64,000 nt of DNA, from contig NZ_CP060694.1 of the NCBI RefSeq assembly GCF_014352935.1, positions 1,550,001-1,614,000 on the forward strand, read 5' to 3'. Numbering within the stretch: the stretch's first letter is position 1; every line of letters begins with the position of its first letter. Origin of the DNA: Aliarcobacter cryaerophilus (GTDB taxonomy: Bacteria; Campylobacterota; Campylobacteria; Campylobacterales; Arcobacteraceae). The notes under the pieces were generated by a model. That model had not been told where the DNA came from and searched no databases. It was given only the letters and a program-made list of their open reading frames with translations. Shown here in pieces: positions 18,703 through 26,557 of this stretch. A program made the translations under genes and the position numbers.

Positions 18703-18737
18703 TAGAATACCTGACCAAAGGAAAAAATTTTTCCTTT
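18703..18737 (+). promoter_or_regulatory. Predicted katA promoter and start-site inverted repeat
   Basis: A TAGAAT -10-like element (18703-18708) is followed, around the expected transcription start, by the symmetric AAAGGAAAAA-A-TTTTTCCTTT (18717-18737). The repeat could be an operator, a 5'-end hairpin, or a weak terminator for the LetB operon. The katA ribosome site (TAAGGAGG) lies just downstream. I see no convincing match to the PerR box. Confidence 0.4.
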
Positions 18738-18755
18738 AATTTAAGGAGGCTATAC

Positions 18756-20183
18756 ATGAAAAAAACAATGACAACAACAGGTGGAAATCCAATAGCTGAT
18801 AACCAAAACTCTTTAACAGCAGGTGAAAGAGGTCCTGTTTTATTACAAGATTATCAATTAATTCAAAAATTAGCACATCAAAATAGAGAACGAATTCCAG
18901 AGCGTGTTGTTCATGCAAAAGGAAGTGGAGCTTTTGGAGTTCTTGAAATAACAGAAGATATTTCAAAATATACAAAAGCAAAAGTTTTACAAAAAGGTGA
19001 GAAAACAAAACTACTTTTAAGATTTTCAACGGTTGCAGGTGAGAGAGGTGCTGCCGATGCTGAAAGAGATGTAAGAGGTTTTGCACTTAAATTTTATACA
19101 AAAGAGGGTAACTGGGATTTAGTTGGGAATAATACTCCAGTATTTTTCGTACGAGATGCTTATAAATTCCCTGATTTTATACATACTCAAAAAAGAGATC
19201 CTCAAACAAATCTAAGAAGTAATACTGCAATGTGGGATTTTTGGAGTTTAAGCCCTGAATCTCTTCACCAAGTTACAATTCTAATGTCAGATAGAGGATT
19301 GCCTAAATCATATAGAAATGTAAATGGATATGGTTCTCATACATATAGTTTAATAAACTCAAAAAATGAGAGATTTTGGGTTAAATTTCACTTCAAAACT
19401 CTTCAAGGAATAGAGACTTTAACAAATAAAGAGGCAGAAGCAATAGTTGGAAAAGATAGAGAATCAAATCAAAGAGATTTGTTTGAAAATATTGAAAAAG
19501 GGAATTTTCCAAAATGGAGTTTTGAGATTCAAATTATGAGTGAAGAAGAAGCAAAAAAATGTTCATTTAATCCGTTTGATTTAACTAAAGTTTGGCCTCA
19601 TGGTGATTATCCAATGATTAAAGTTGGTACTATGACTTTAAATGAAAATCCAAAAAATTATTTCCAACAAGTTGAACAAGCTTCATTTAGCCCATCAAAT
19701 ATAGTTCCTGGAATCTCTTATTCTCCTGATAAGATGCTACAAGCAAGAATTTTCTCATATCCAGATGCTCAAAGATATAGAGTTGGAACACACTATGAGA
19801 TGTTACCTGTAAATAGACCAATAGTTGAGGTAAATACATATAATCTTGATGGGAGTATGAATTTTGATATAAAAGAGCCTACAAAGGCATTTTATGAGCC
19901 AAATAGCTTTGATGGACCAGTTGAAGATAAAAGTTATTTAGAGCCAGATTTAGCTGTTGGTGATATTGCAAAAAGATATGACCATAGAGTTGGAAATGAT
20001 GATTTTTCTCAACCAAGAGCACTATTTTTACTTATGAATAATAGTCAAAAAGAGCAACTATTTTCAAATATAAAAGATGCAATGGCTGGTGTACCAAGAG
20101 ATATTGTTGATAGACAAATTGCACTTTTTGAAAAAGTACATCCTGATTATGCAGCTGGTGTTAAAAAAGCTTTAGGAATATAG
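18756..20183 (+). CDS. katA: Catalase (clade 3 heme catalase)
   Basis: 475 residues, typical small-subunit catalase. Visible are the active-site His53 in [12 protein letters not shown], the core [20 protein letters not shown], the Asn-containing [12 protein letters not shown], and the proximal heme ligand Tyr335 in [14 protein letters not shown]. It converts hydrogen peroxide to water and oxygen. No signal peptide, so cytosolic. A strong ribosome site (AAGGAGG) precedes the ATG. It is followed 8 bp later by an ankyrin-repeat gene; in C. jejuni the corresponding neighbour (Cj1386) is reported to help heme reach KatA. Confidence 0.97.
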   Translation: MKKTMTTTGGNPIADNQNSLTAGERGPVLLQDYQLIQKLAHQNRERIPERVVHAKGSGAFGVLEITEDISKYTKAKVLQKGEKTKLLLRFSTVAGERGAADAERDVRGFALKFYTKEGNWDLVGNNTPVFFVRDAYKFPDFIHTQKRDPQTNLRSNTAMWDFWSLSPESLHQVTILMSDRGLPKSYRNVNGYGSHTYSLINSKNERFWVKFHFKTLQGIETLTNKEAEAIVGKDRESNQRDLFENIEKGNFPKWSFEIQIMSEEEAKKCSFNPFDLTKVWPHGDYPMIKVGTMTLNENPKNYFQQVEQASFSPSNIVPGISYSPDKMLQARIFSYPDAQRYRVGTHYEMLPVNRPIVEVNTYNLDGSMNFDIKEPTKAFYEPNSFDGPVEDKSYLEPDLAVGDIAKRYDHRVGNDDFSQPRALFLLMNNSQKEQLFSNIKDAMAGVPRDIVDRQIALFEKVHPDYAAGVKKALGI

Positions 20184-20191
20184 GTTTTTAT

Positions 20192-20674
20192 ATGGAAGTT
20201 TCACAAGAAGAGTTAAAGCGATATGAAGAGCTACAAGTTTTAGCACTTGATTTTGCAAGAGTTGGTAAAACGCAAGATTTAAAAGCTATGCTTGAAGCTG
20301 GAATGAGTGTTAATCTAACAGATCACAAAGGCAATACTCTTTTGATGTTAGCTTCATATAATGGAAATTTTGAAACTACTAAGATGTTATTAGAATATAA
20401 AGCAGAAGTAGATAGAAAAAATGATAGAGGACAAACACCACTTGCTGGTGTTTGTTTCAAAGGTTATTTTGATATTGTAAAAATTTTAGTTGAAGCTGGT
20501 GCAAATATTAATGAAAATAGTGGAATGGGCACAACTGCTATAACATTTGCTTCAATGTTTGGACATACAAAAATTGTTGAATATCTAAACAAACAGAATA
20601 AAAATAGAAGTTTTAAATCAAAAATATATCTACTTTTATCAAAATTTATATCGCTATTTAAAAAGAATAAATAA
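20192..20674 (+). CDS. Ankyrin-repeat protein, probable catalase accessory factor
   Basis: 160 residues with about three ankyrin repeats (roughly 38-137; GNTLLMLASYNGNFETTKMLLE and later copies) flanked by an N-terminal helix and a basic, hydrophobic C-terminal helix (KSKIYLLLSKFISLFKKNK) that might touch the membrane. It lies 8 bp after katA, hence cotranscribed. Ankyrin genes beside catalase genes are known in C. jejuni (Cj1386, heme delivery to KatA) and Pseudomonas (ankB-katB). The fold is clear; the heme role is inferred from context. Confidence 0.82.
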   Translation: MEVSQEELKRYEELQVLALDFARVGKTQDLKAMLEAGMSVNLTDHKGNTLLMLASYNGNFETTKMLLEYKAEVDRKNDRGQTPLAGVCFKGYFDIVKILVEAGANINENSGMGTTAITFASMFGHTKIVEYLNKQNKNRSFKSKIYLLLSKFISLFKKNK

Positions 20675-20693
20675 TATCCGTTTTATAAATTTT

Positions 20694-20735
20694 ATTACTA
20701 ATTAGTAATTAGCTTAAGAATAAACTAGCTACAAT
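20694..20735 (+). promoter_or_regulatory. Perfect 16-bp palindrome in front of the doxX promoter
   Basis: ATTACTAATTAGTAAT (20694-20709) is exactly self-complementary. A TACAAT -10-like element follows at 20730-20735, placing the palindrome in the -35 region of the doxX promoter, a classic repressor or activator position. Its TTAC-N6-GTAA core resembles sites described for HxlR-type redox regulators; no such regulator gene is in the window. Confidence 0.5.
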
Positions 20736-20762
20736 TCTAAAAATTTTTTTAAAGGATTAATT

Positions 20763-21203
20763 ATGAAGAGTTGTGAAAATAAACTATCTTGTATGCTAAA
20801 TGAAGATATAGGAAAACTAATTTTAAGAGTAAGTATAGCAGGACTTATGCTATTTCATGGATTTTTTAAATTATTTAATGGAATAGATGGAATTAAATAC
20901 TTGGTTACTCAAGCTGGATTACCAGAGTTTTTTGCTTATGGTGTATATTTAGGAGAGATTCTATTTCCTATTTTAATAATCATTGGATTATTTACTAGAA
21001 TTTCATCTTTATTTTTTGCTTTAACAATGGTTTTTGCTATATTCTTAGCTCATAGCAATGATATTTTTGCTTTGGGAAAAACTGGTGGACCTGTCATAGA
21101 GTTAGCTTTAATTTATCTTTTGACTTCTATTTCTATTATATTTATTGGAGCTGGTAAATTTAGTCTTGATGCTAAATGTTCAAAAAAGTGTAGTAAAGAA
21201 TAA
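20763..21203 (+). CDS. DoxX family membrane protein
   Basis: 146 residues, four membrane helices (about 20-40, 58-78, 82-102, 112-132), with the DoxX signatures LRVSIAGLMLFHGFFKLFNG and GxxxGEILFPILIIIGLFTR. Inner membrane. DoxX proteins in other bacteria associate with superoxide detoxification or thiol redox complexes, which fits the katA/sodB surroundings. Cysteines cluster at both termini (SCENKLSC, CSKKCSKE). AAAGGA precedes the ATG. It has its own promoter with a palindromic operator candidate and ends at a strong terminator. Confidence 0.85.
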   Translation: MKSCENKLSCMLNEDIGKLILRVSIAGLMLFHGFFKLFNGIDGIKYLVTQAGLPEFFAYGVYLGEILFPILIIIGLFTRISSLFFALTMVFAIFLAHSNDIFALGKTGGPVIELALIYLLTSISIIFIGAGKFSLDAKCSKKCSKE

Positions 21204-21230
21204 CTTAAAATAATATTTTAATTTTATATA

Positions 21231-21258
21231 AAAAAGTATGGAAAAATCCATACTTTTT
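21231..21258. terminator. Bidirectional terminator between doxX and sodB
   Basis: AAAAAGTATGGA and TCCATACTTTTT form a 12-bp stem with loop AAAA and T runs on both sides. It ends immediately at the sodB stop codon. Confidence 0.88.
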
Positions 21259-21825
21259 TTATGCTAAATGTTTAGCTACAACATCCCAGTTTACAAGTTT
21301 CCAGAAATTTTCTAAGAATTTTGGTCTTGCATTTCTTGTATCAATATAATATGCATGTTCCCATACATCACATGTTAAAACAGGTTTTAAACCATCAGTG
21401 ATAGGACATCCAGCATTTGAAGTTGTAACAATTTTTAAATCACCTTTATCAAGAACTAACCAAGCCCATCCTGAACCAAATTGTCCAATAGCTTTAGCTG
21501 TAAACTCCTCTTTAAATTTATCAACACTTCCAAAAGCTTTTGTTAAAGCTGATTCAACAGATGCTGGAATTGCACCTTGAGTTGGAGTTAGACCATTAAA
21601 AAAGAAGTCATGGTTGAATACTTGAGCAGCATTATTAAACAATCCACCTTCAGAATTTTTTACAATATCCTCAAGACTCATTTCTTCAAATTTTGTACCA
21701 GCAATTAAGTTATTTAAATTTATAACATAAGTGTTATGGTGCTTTCCGTGATGATACTCCAAAGTCTCATCTGACATAAGTGGAGCTAAACTTGCATATG
21801 GTAATTTCATTAATTCGTGTTTCAT
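21259..21825 (-). CDS. sodB: Superoxide dismutase, Fe type
   Basis: 188 residues. Metal ligands can be placed: His25 (YHHGKHHNTY), His72 (VFNHDFFFNGL), and the Asp and His of DVWEHAYYID. GSGWAWLV and NHDFFFNG with AAQVF favour the Fe over the Mn subgroup. No signal peptide, so cytosolic. The ribosome site AAAGGA is close to the ATG. An extended -10 (TGCTATAAC; hexamer at 21854-21859) gives a short 5' UTR. Part of an oxidative-stress cluster with katA and doxX. Confidence 0.96.
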   Translation of the reverse strand: MKHELMKLPYASLAPLMSDETLEYHHGKHHNTYVINLNNLIAGTKFEEMSLEDIVKNSEGGLFNNAAQVFNHDFFFNGLTPTQGAIPASVESALTKAFGSVDKFKEEFTAKAIGQFGSGWAWLVLDKGDLKIVTTSNAGCPITDGLKPVLTCDVWEHAYYIDTRNARPKFLENFWKLVNWDVVAKHLA

Positions 21826-21853
21826 ATAATATCCTTTATTTAAATTTTAAAAC

Positions 21854-21859
21854 GTTATA
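21854..21859 (-). promoter_or_regulatory. Predicted sodB promoter -10
   Basis: On the minus strand the sequence reads TGC-TATAAC, an extended -10, giving a start about 22 nt upstream of the sodB ATG. No clear -35, as usual for this group. Confidence 0.45.
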
Positions 21860-21917
21860 GCATACAATTTTTTTAATTTGCTTTGACTTAAAAATATTAG
21901 TTACAAAAAGCTTCATT

Positions 21918-23222
21918 TTATTTACTTAGATAATTTTTATAAAGCTCTATTATCTCATCTTTTTTCAACTCTCTTTTTAATCTATCAGATTCTTCTTTTA
22001 TCACTAAACCAAATTTTATAGCTTCATCTTTGTTCATATTTACACCTAAAAATTCACTTATTATAAAACTAGCTCCTCCTTTTCCTGATTGAGAGTTTAC
22101 ACGTATTACTTTTTCATACCCTCTTTTTATATCTTTTGGATCTATTGGTAAATATGGCACATTCCAACTTTGGCTATTTGTTTGTCTATAAAAATCTATT
22201 CCTTTTTTTATAGCATCTTGATGTCCACCACTAAAAGCAGTAAATATCATATCACCAACAAATGGATGTCTTGGATGCACCAAAATTTGTGTTTTTTCTT
22301 CATACATGGCTTTTACCTCATCAATTATTGATAAATCAAGTTTTGGATCAATTCCTTGTGAATAGATATTAAAAGCAAAATTTATTATGTCTAAGTTCCC
22401 TGCTCTTTCACCATTTCCAAACAATGTTCCTTCAACTTTATCTGCCCCTGCAAGTACAGCTAACTCAGCACTTGCCACAGAAGTTCCCCTATCATTGTGT
22501 GGATGAACACTAATAATCAAAGCTTCACGATTGTGTAAATTCTTACACATCCACTCTATTCTATCTGCATAAACATTTGCTGTACAAGCCTCAAGAGTAT
22601 TTGGTAAGTTTATTATCATCTTATTTTCTTTTGTTGGTTTTACCACTTCTATAACTTCATTACATATTTTTACGGCAAACTCTAAAGTAGTTTGAGAAAA
22701 GCTTTCTGGTGAATATTGATAAGTTACTTTTCCTTTAAAATCTTTTGTAAGTTCAACTAAATATTGCATAGCTTCAATAGCCATTTGAATTATCTCATCA
22801 TCACTTTTTTGAAAAACAACTCTTCTTTGAAACTCATTTGTTGGATTATATAAGTGAAAAATTCCATTTTTTACTTCACTCATAGCTTCTACACTTTTTT
22901 TAATCCACTCTTTTTTTGCAGGAATTAAAATCTGAATAGCCACATCATCAGGTACTAAATCCTCTTCGATTAATTTTCTCGTAAAATTAAAATCCGTATC
23001 ACTAGCACTTGGATAACTAACCTCTATTTGTTTAAATCCTATTTTTACTAAAACTTTAAAATACTCCAATTTTTGCTCAACCGTTAAAGGATTTATCAAA
23101 GCTTGATTTCCATCTCTTAAATCTACACTACAATAAATTGGTGCGTGTGTTATAGTTTTATCTGTCCACTCTCTTTTGAAATTTTCCACAATAGGATATT
23201 GTTGATATTTTTTGAAACTCAT
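21918..23222 (-). CDS. leuA: 2-isopropylmalate synthase lacking the C-terminal regulatory domain
   Basis: 434 residues. The TIM-barrel catalytic domain is complete: metal and substrate residues in SVDLRDGNQA near the N-terminus and SVHPHNDRGT with the metal-binding His pair. The accessory subdomain (GKGGASFIISEFLG) follows. It resembles the LeuA2 type of actinobacteria, whose members usually exceed 550 residues because of a leucine-binding regulatory domain; here the protein stops at ELYKNYLSK, just before where that domain would begin. The 92 bp to sodB contain no remnant. Catalyses acetyl-CoA plus 2-oxoisovalerate to 2-isopropylmalate, the first step of leucine synthesis. Preceded by a putative leader peptide (23277-23339). 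Confidence 0.88.
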   Translation of the reverse strand: MSFKKYQQYPIVENFKREWTDKTITHAPIYCSVDLRDGNQALINPLTVEQKLEYFKVLVKIGFKQIEVSYPSASDTDFNFTRKLIEEDLVPDDVAIQILIPAKKEWIKKSVEAMSEVKNGIFHLYNPTNEFQRRVVFQKSDDEIIQMAIEAMQYLVELTKDFKGKVTYQYSPESFSQTTLEFAVKICNEVIEVVKPTKENKMIINLPNTLEACTANVYADRIEWMCKNLHNREALIISVHPHNDRGTSVASAELAVLAGADKVEGTLFGNGERAGNLDIINFAFNIYSQGIDPKLDLSIIDEVKAMYEEKTQILVHPRHPFVGDMIFTAFSGGHQDAIKKGIDFYRQTNSQSWNVPYLPIDPKDIKRGYEKVIRVNSQSGKGGASFIISEFLGVNMNKDEAIKFGLVIKEESDRLKRELKKDEIIELYKNYLSK

Positions 23223-23276
23223 GGTTTACTCCGTTATAATTTTTATTTTTTGATTTGTTTTTTTATGTTTTAAGTA

Positions 23277-23339
23277 TTAGAAAGTTTTGAGGCAAAGCAG
23301 AGAAAAAGAGATAATTTGTTTTATAATATTTACATCCAT
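23277..23339 (-). CDS. Putative leuA leader peptide (20 residues)
   Basis: An ORF of 20 codons, MDVNIIKQIISFSLLCLKTF, ends 54 bp before the leuA ATG. It has a strong ribosome site (AAGGAG, six bases from the ATG) and a TATAAT promoter about 27 bp upstream, so transcription would start some 20 nt before it. The three leucines (CTG, CTT and, after one Cys, CTC) include CTG and CTC, which are rare in this AT-rich genome, and there are four isoleucines. This is what an amino-acid-sensing leader peptide looks like. No classical attenuator hairpin follows. The leucine-codon region (CTCTG) can pair weakly with the leuA ribosome site (CGGAG), so translational control is possible. Not checked against relatives. 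Confidence 0.6.
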   Translation of the reverse strand: MDVNIIKQIISFSLLCLKTF

Positions 23340-23365
23340 GATAAACTCCTTTTTAAATTTTGCAA

Positions 23366-23371
23366 ATTATA
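23366..23371 (-). promoter_or_regulatory. Predicted promoter -10 for the leader peptide and leuA
   Basis: Consensus TATAAT on the minus strand, about 26 bp before the leader ATG, in a T-rich upstream context between the AraC-type gene and leuA. Confidence 0.5.
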
Positions 23372-23402
23372 ACTTTTACAAAAAATAAAATCTTGTACAA
23401 AA

Positions 23403-24188
23403 TTAACATTTTGAAAAAATATTTTTTTGATACTCTTTTGGTGTAATTTGAAAGATTCTTTTAAAGCTTCTATTTAAGTGACTTTGGTCAAAAAAACCAC
23501 TATTTTGTGCTATTTGAGAAATAGAGATATTTGAAGTCAATAACTCTTTTGCAAGATGAACTTTTTTATTTAAAATATACGAATGAATTGGAAGTCCAAA
23601 CTCTTTTTTAAATACTCGTATTAGATGAACAACTGTTAAATCAAACTTCAAAGCTAACTCATCTAAAATAAACTCTTCAAGATAACTTTCATCTAAATAT
23701 TTTTTTATATTCATTGCTAAAGTCGATTCTTCTTTATAGTTTTGTTCTCTTTGTTCAAAAGAGAAAAATGCAAGACAAAATAGATAAAGATTCTCTTCTT
23801 TTTCTATCAAAGAGATTTTAATATCAAGTAAACAATCACATAATTTTATAAAACTTTTATAGATATTTTTATTTTTGATTAGTTCAAAAGCAGATGAAAA
23901 ATTAAAATCTAAATTCTTTAAATAATCTTTTTTCAAGTATAAAACATATCCATCTTTTGACTTTTCATTTATTGTTGCGCTATGAGGAATTTGACTATTT
24001 ATGATGGCTATTTCATTTGGTTTTACTGTTATTGAAGTATAATTAAAAATAAGAGTTAATGAACCTTTTTTTATTGCAGTGATTGTAAGTTCTTCGTGTA
24101 AATGCATCTTTACACAATTTTTTATATCTTCTACATATCGTAACTCTATAAAGTCTAGTTTTGGGTTTTTAAATATGTAACTTTTCAT
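23403..24188 (-). CDS. AraC family transcriptional regulator
   Basis: 261 residues. The N-terminal cupin-like sensor (about 1-140, with MHLHEELTITAIKKGSLTL and the PNEIAIINSQIPHS turn) and the C-terminal double HTH (about 160-258, ending RSFKRIFQITPKEYQKN) are characteristic of AraC/XylS proteins with an AraC-binding domain. Effector unknown. It lies upstream of the leuA leader on the same strand, but a promoter between them makes cotranscription optional. No clear ribosome site; a long inverted repeat (24201-24234) sits directly upstream and may be its operator. Confidence 0.87.
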   Translation of the reverse strand: MKSYIFKNPKLDFIELRYVEDIKNCVKMHLHEELTITAIKKGSLTLIFNYTSITVKPNEIAIINSQIPHSATINEKSKDGYVLYLKKDYLKNLDFNFSSAFELIKNKNIYKSFIKLCDCLLDIKISLIEKEENLYLFCLAFFSFEQREQNYKEESTLAMNIKKYLDESYLEEFILDELALKFDLTVVHLIRVFKKEFGLPIHSYILNKKVHLAKELLTSNISISQIAQNSGFFDQSHLNRSFKRIFQITPKEYQKNIFSKC

Positions 24189-24200
24189 TTTTTAAACTTT

Positions 24201-24234
24201 AATATATAATTGAAAATATTTTCAATTATATATT
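24201..24234. repeat. Long perfect inverted repeat upstream of the araC-type gene
   Basis: Arms of 16 bp (24201-24216 and 24219-24234; core ATAATTGAAAA and TTTTCAATTAT) are separated by only 2 bp. It lies between the mscS stop codon and the regulator start. Without a following T run on the minus strand it is a poor terminator, so an autoregulatory operator is an alternative. Confidence 0.55.
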
Positions 24235-24235
24235 T

Positions 24236-25441
24236 TTATCCATATTGATATGGTTTTATATCAAATTCTTGCAAAATAGAATAGATATGATCAAAAATAT
24301 CTGATTGAATATTTTCATAATCAGCCCAAACTGTTGTAGAAGTAAAGCAATATATCTCAAGTGGAATTCCATATTCATCAGGTGCTAATTGTCTAACCAT
24401 TATTGTCATATCTTTATTTATATTTGGATGATTTTTTAAATATGTCAAAATATAAGCTCTTAATGTTCCAATATTTGTAAGTCTTCGTCCATTCATTGCG
24501 ACACTTAAATCAAATTTATTTGATTCATTATAATTTTTGATCTCATTTTTTTTCTCTTGCAAATAAGGAGCTAAAAGATTCGCTTTTTCAAGCCTTTTTA
24601 TATCTTCTTCACTTAAGAATTTAATACTATGTATATCAATTTTTATAGCTCTTTTTATTCTTCTTCCACCTGATTCTCGCATACCTCTATAATTTTTAAA
24701 ACTATCAGAAACTAAAGCATAAGTTGGAATAGTTGTAATTGTTTTATCAAAGTTTCTAACCTTTACAACATTTAATCCAATATCGATAACATCTCCATCT
24801 GCCCCATATTTTGGCATCTCTATCCAATCTCCAATTTGTACCATCTTATTTGTACTTAGTTGAAGACCTGCTGTAAATCCCAAGATTGTATCTTTGAAAA
24901 CCAACATAAGAACTGCTGACATAGCTCCCAAACCACTAAGTATGGCAACTGGTGATTTATCAGCCAAAATAGCTATTATATAAATAAGTGCAATTATTCC
25001 AAAAATAAGTTTTATACTTTGAATAATCGTTCTCATAGCAAAAAATTGAACTTCTGTTGCAGCATGAAGAGTTTTAAATGTTTTATCTATCAAAGAGTAT
25101 ATTGCCAAAAGTCCAAAAATTGTTATCCAAACCAAAGAGATGGTTAAAAGTGTCTCATAAATCGCACCTTTTTCAACCCAAATAGTTGCTTGCCAATATA
25201 CAACCAATCCTTGAAAAACAAGAGCTAATCTTTGAAATAAATTCTCTTCAAGCAAAGATGTAGTAATAATATTTCTCTTTTTCAAATCAAGTTTTTTGAT
25301 AGCTTTTAAGATAATTTTATGTAAAACTAGGTGTATTACTATAGAAGTAATTGCAATAATAAGTAAAATAGAGATACTCATTGCAATAAAATTTGGCTCT
25401 ATTCCTATATCTTTTAAAAATTCTATTAAATATTTTTTCAT
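24236..25441 (-). CDS. Mechanosensitive channel, MscS family (YbdG-like)
   Basis: 401 residues. Several membrane helices in the first 190 residues (about 20-42, 70-85, 95-115, 135-165, 167-190) precede the MscS beta domain with GDWIEMPKYGADGDVIDIGLN and VRNFDKTITTIPTYALVSDSFKN. A C-terminal cytoplasmic region contains RESGGRRIKR. This arrangement matches the E. coli YbdG (MscM) group, low-conductance tension-gated channels used in osmotic adaptation. TM3-like helix LSGLGAMSAVLMLVFKDTILGF carries the Gly/Ala packing pattern of the pore. Monocistronic or with the gene below; the ATG follows a good ribosome site (TAGGAG). Confidence 0.88.
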   Translation of the reverse strand: MKKYLIEFLKDIGIEPNFIAMSISILLIIAITSIVIHLVLHKIILKAIKKLDLKKRNIITTSLLEENLFQRLALVFQGLVVYWQATIWVEKGAIYETLLTISLVWITIFGLLAIYSLIDKTFKTLHAATEVQFFAMRTIIQSIKLIFGIIALIYIIAILADKSPVAILSGLGAMSAVLMLVFKDTILGFTAGLQLSTNKMVQIGDWIEMPKYGADGDVIDIGLNVVKVRNFDKTITTIPTYALVSDSFKNYRGMRESGGRRIKRAIKIDIHSIKFLSEEDIKRLEKANLLAPYLQEKKNEIKNYNESNKFDLSVAMNGRRLTNIGTLRAYILTYLKNHPNINKDMTIMVRQLAPDEYGIPLEIYCFTSTTVWADYENIQSDIFDHIYSILQEFDIKPYQYG

Positions 25442-25460
25442 TTTTTTCTCCTAAGGAATT

Positions 25461-25492
25461 AAGATATAAAAGCCAAAAGGCTTTTATATCTT
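25461..25492. terminator. Terminator of the ppaC gene
   Basis: AAGATATAAAAGCC and GGCTTTTATATCTT form a perfect 14-bp stem with loop AAAA. The right arm overlaps the ppaC stop codon (25491-25493). Confidence 0.85.
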
Positions 25493-26411
25493 AAGCAAAT
25501 GCAGGCTCTAAGAAAGGAATGATCTGTTTTTTTCTACTTAAACATCCATCTAACCAAACTTTTCCATTTTCAAGTTTACAGTTAAATGCTTTTTCAAATA
25601 TTGAAGTATCATCACTAGTTACTAAAATTTCACTTCCCTCTTTCATAATATCAGTCAATAAAAGTGCAACTGTATGAAGATTTTGTTCATCTTTTACTTT
25701 TTTTATATCTTCCATTAAATCATCTTTTATTTTATCAAATACAGATCCATCTACAACTTCAAGTTGCCCTACTCCAACTTTAGATCCATGCATATCAAAG
25801 TTTTTGTAATCTCTCATAACTAAATCTCTAACTGGTGTTCCTTCAACTTCAGATTTAACTTTAAACATCTCCATACCAAGTGCACCAAAATCTTCAATTC
25901 CACAAATTTTTGATAACTCTTTAACAACTTGAATATCAAGAGCAGTACAAGTTGGTGATTTAAAAATTACTGTATCACTTAAAATTGCACACATCATAAT
26001 AGCAGCAATATTTGCAGGAATTTCAACTTTATGATAATCATACATCTCTTTTACAATTGTATTTGTACAACCAACTGGTCTAATCCAACACTCTAGTGGA
26101 GCTGAAGTTGTAATATCACCTAGTTTGTGATGATCAACAATTCCAACAACTGTTGTTTTATCTAAATCTTGTGGAGCTTGAGCAATATCCGAATAATCTG
26201 TAATAAAAAGTTCATCACCTGCAAATGAAGTTTTTAAAACTGGTGCTTCAAAACCAAACTTATCTAAAATAAATTTTGTCTCTGGATTTAACTCTCCTTG
26301 TCGTGCAGGAGTTGCAGCTCTTCCAATTTTATTTAATAGATATGCTAAAGAGATAGCTGAACAAACAGAGTCTGAATCTGGAATAATATGTCCACATGTA
26401 TATAATGCCAT
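25491..26411 (-). CDS. ppaC: Manganese-dependent inorganic pyrophosphatase (family II)
   Basis: 306 residues of the DHH phosphoesterase superfamily: N-terminal metal site GHIIPDSDSVCSAI, the DHHKLGD motif in the middle (about residues 92-98), and the C-terminal DHHA2 domain ending with SRKKQIIPFL, the basic pyrophosphate-binding signature of family II enzymes. It hydrolyses pyrophosphate to phosphate in the cytosol. No CBS domains are inserted, so probably not nucleotide-regulated. AAAAAAGG lies ahead of the ATG. Own terminator downstream. Confidence 0.93.
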   Translation of the reverse strand: MALYTCGHIIPDSDSVCSAISLAYLLNKIGRAATPARQGELNPETKFILDKFGFEAPVLKTSFAGDELFITDYSDIAQAPQDLDKTTVVGIVDHHKLGDITTSAPLECWIRPVGCTNTIVKEMYDYHKVEIPANIAAIMMCAILSDTVIFKSPTCTALDIQVVKELSKICGIEDFGALGMEMFKVKSEVEGTPVRDLVMRDYKNFDMHGSKVGVGQLEVVDGSVFDKIKDDLMEDIKKVKDEQNLHTVALLLTDIMKEGSEILVTSDDTSIFEKAFNCKLENGKVWLDGCLSRKKQIIPFLEPAFA

Positions 26412-26557
26412 AGGTTGTATCCTTTTTTTATATTTTTTAATTTTTAAGCATTGATTTTATCCAAAAAGAGGTAAATTTCTTTTAAAATTAGATTCTTAAT
26501 AAATTTAAACAGCTTTGTTTAAATATTACTCTTATATAAAGATTAAAAAGGATTATT

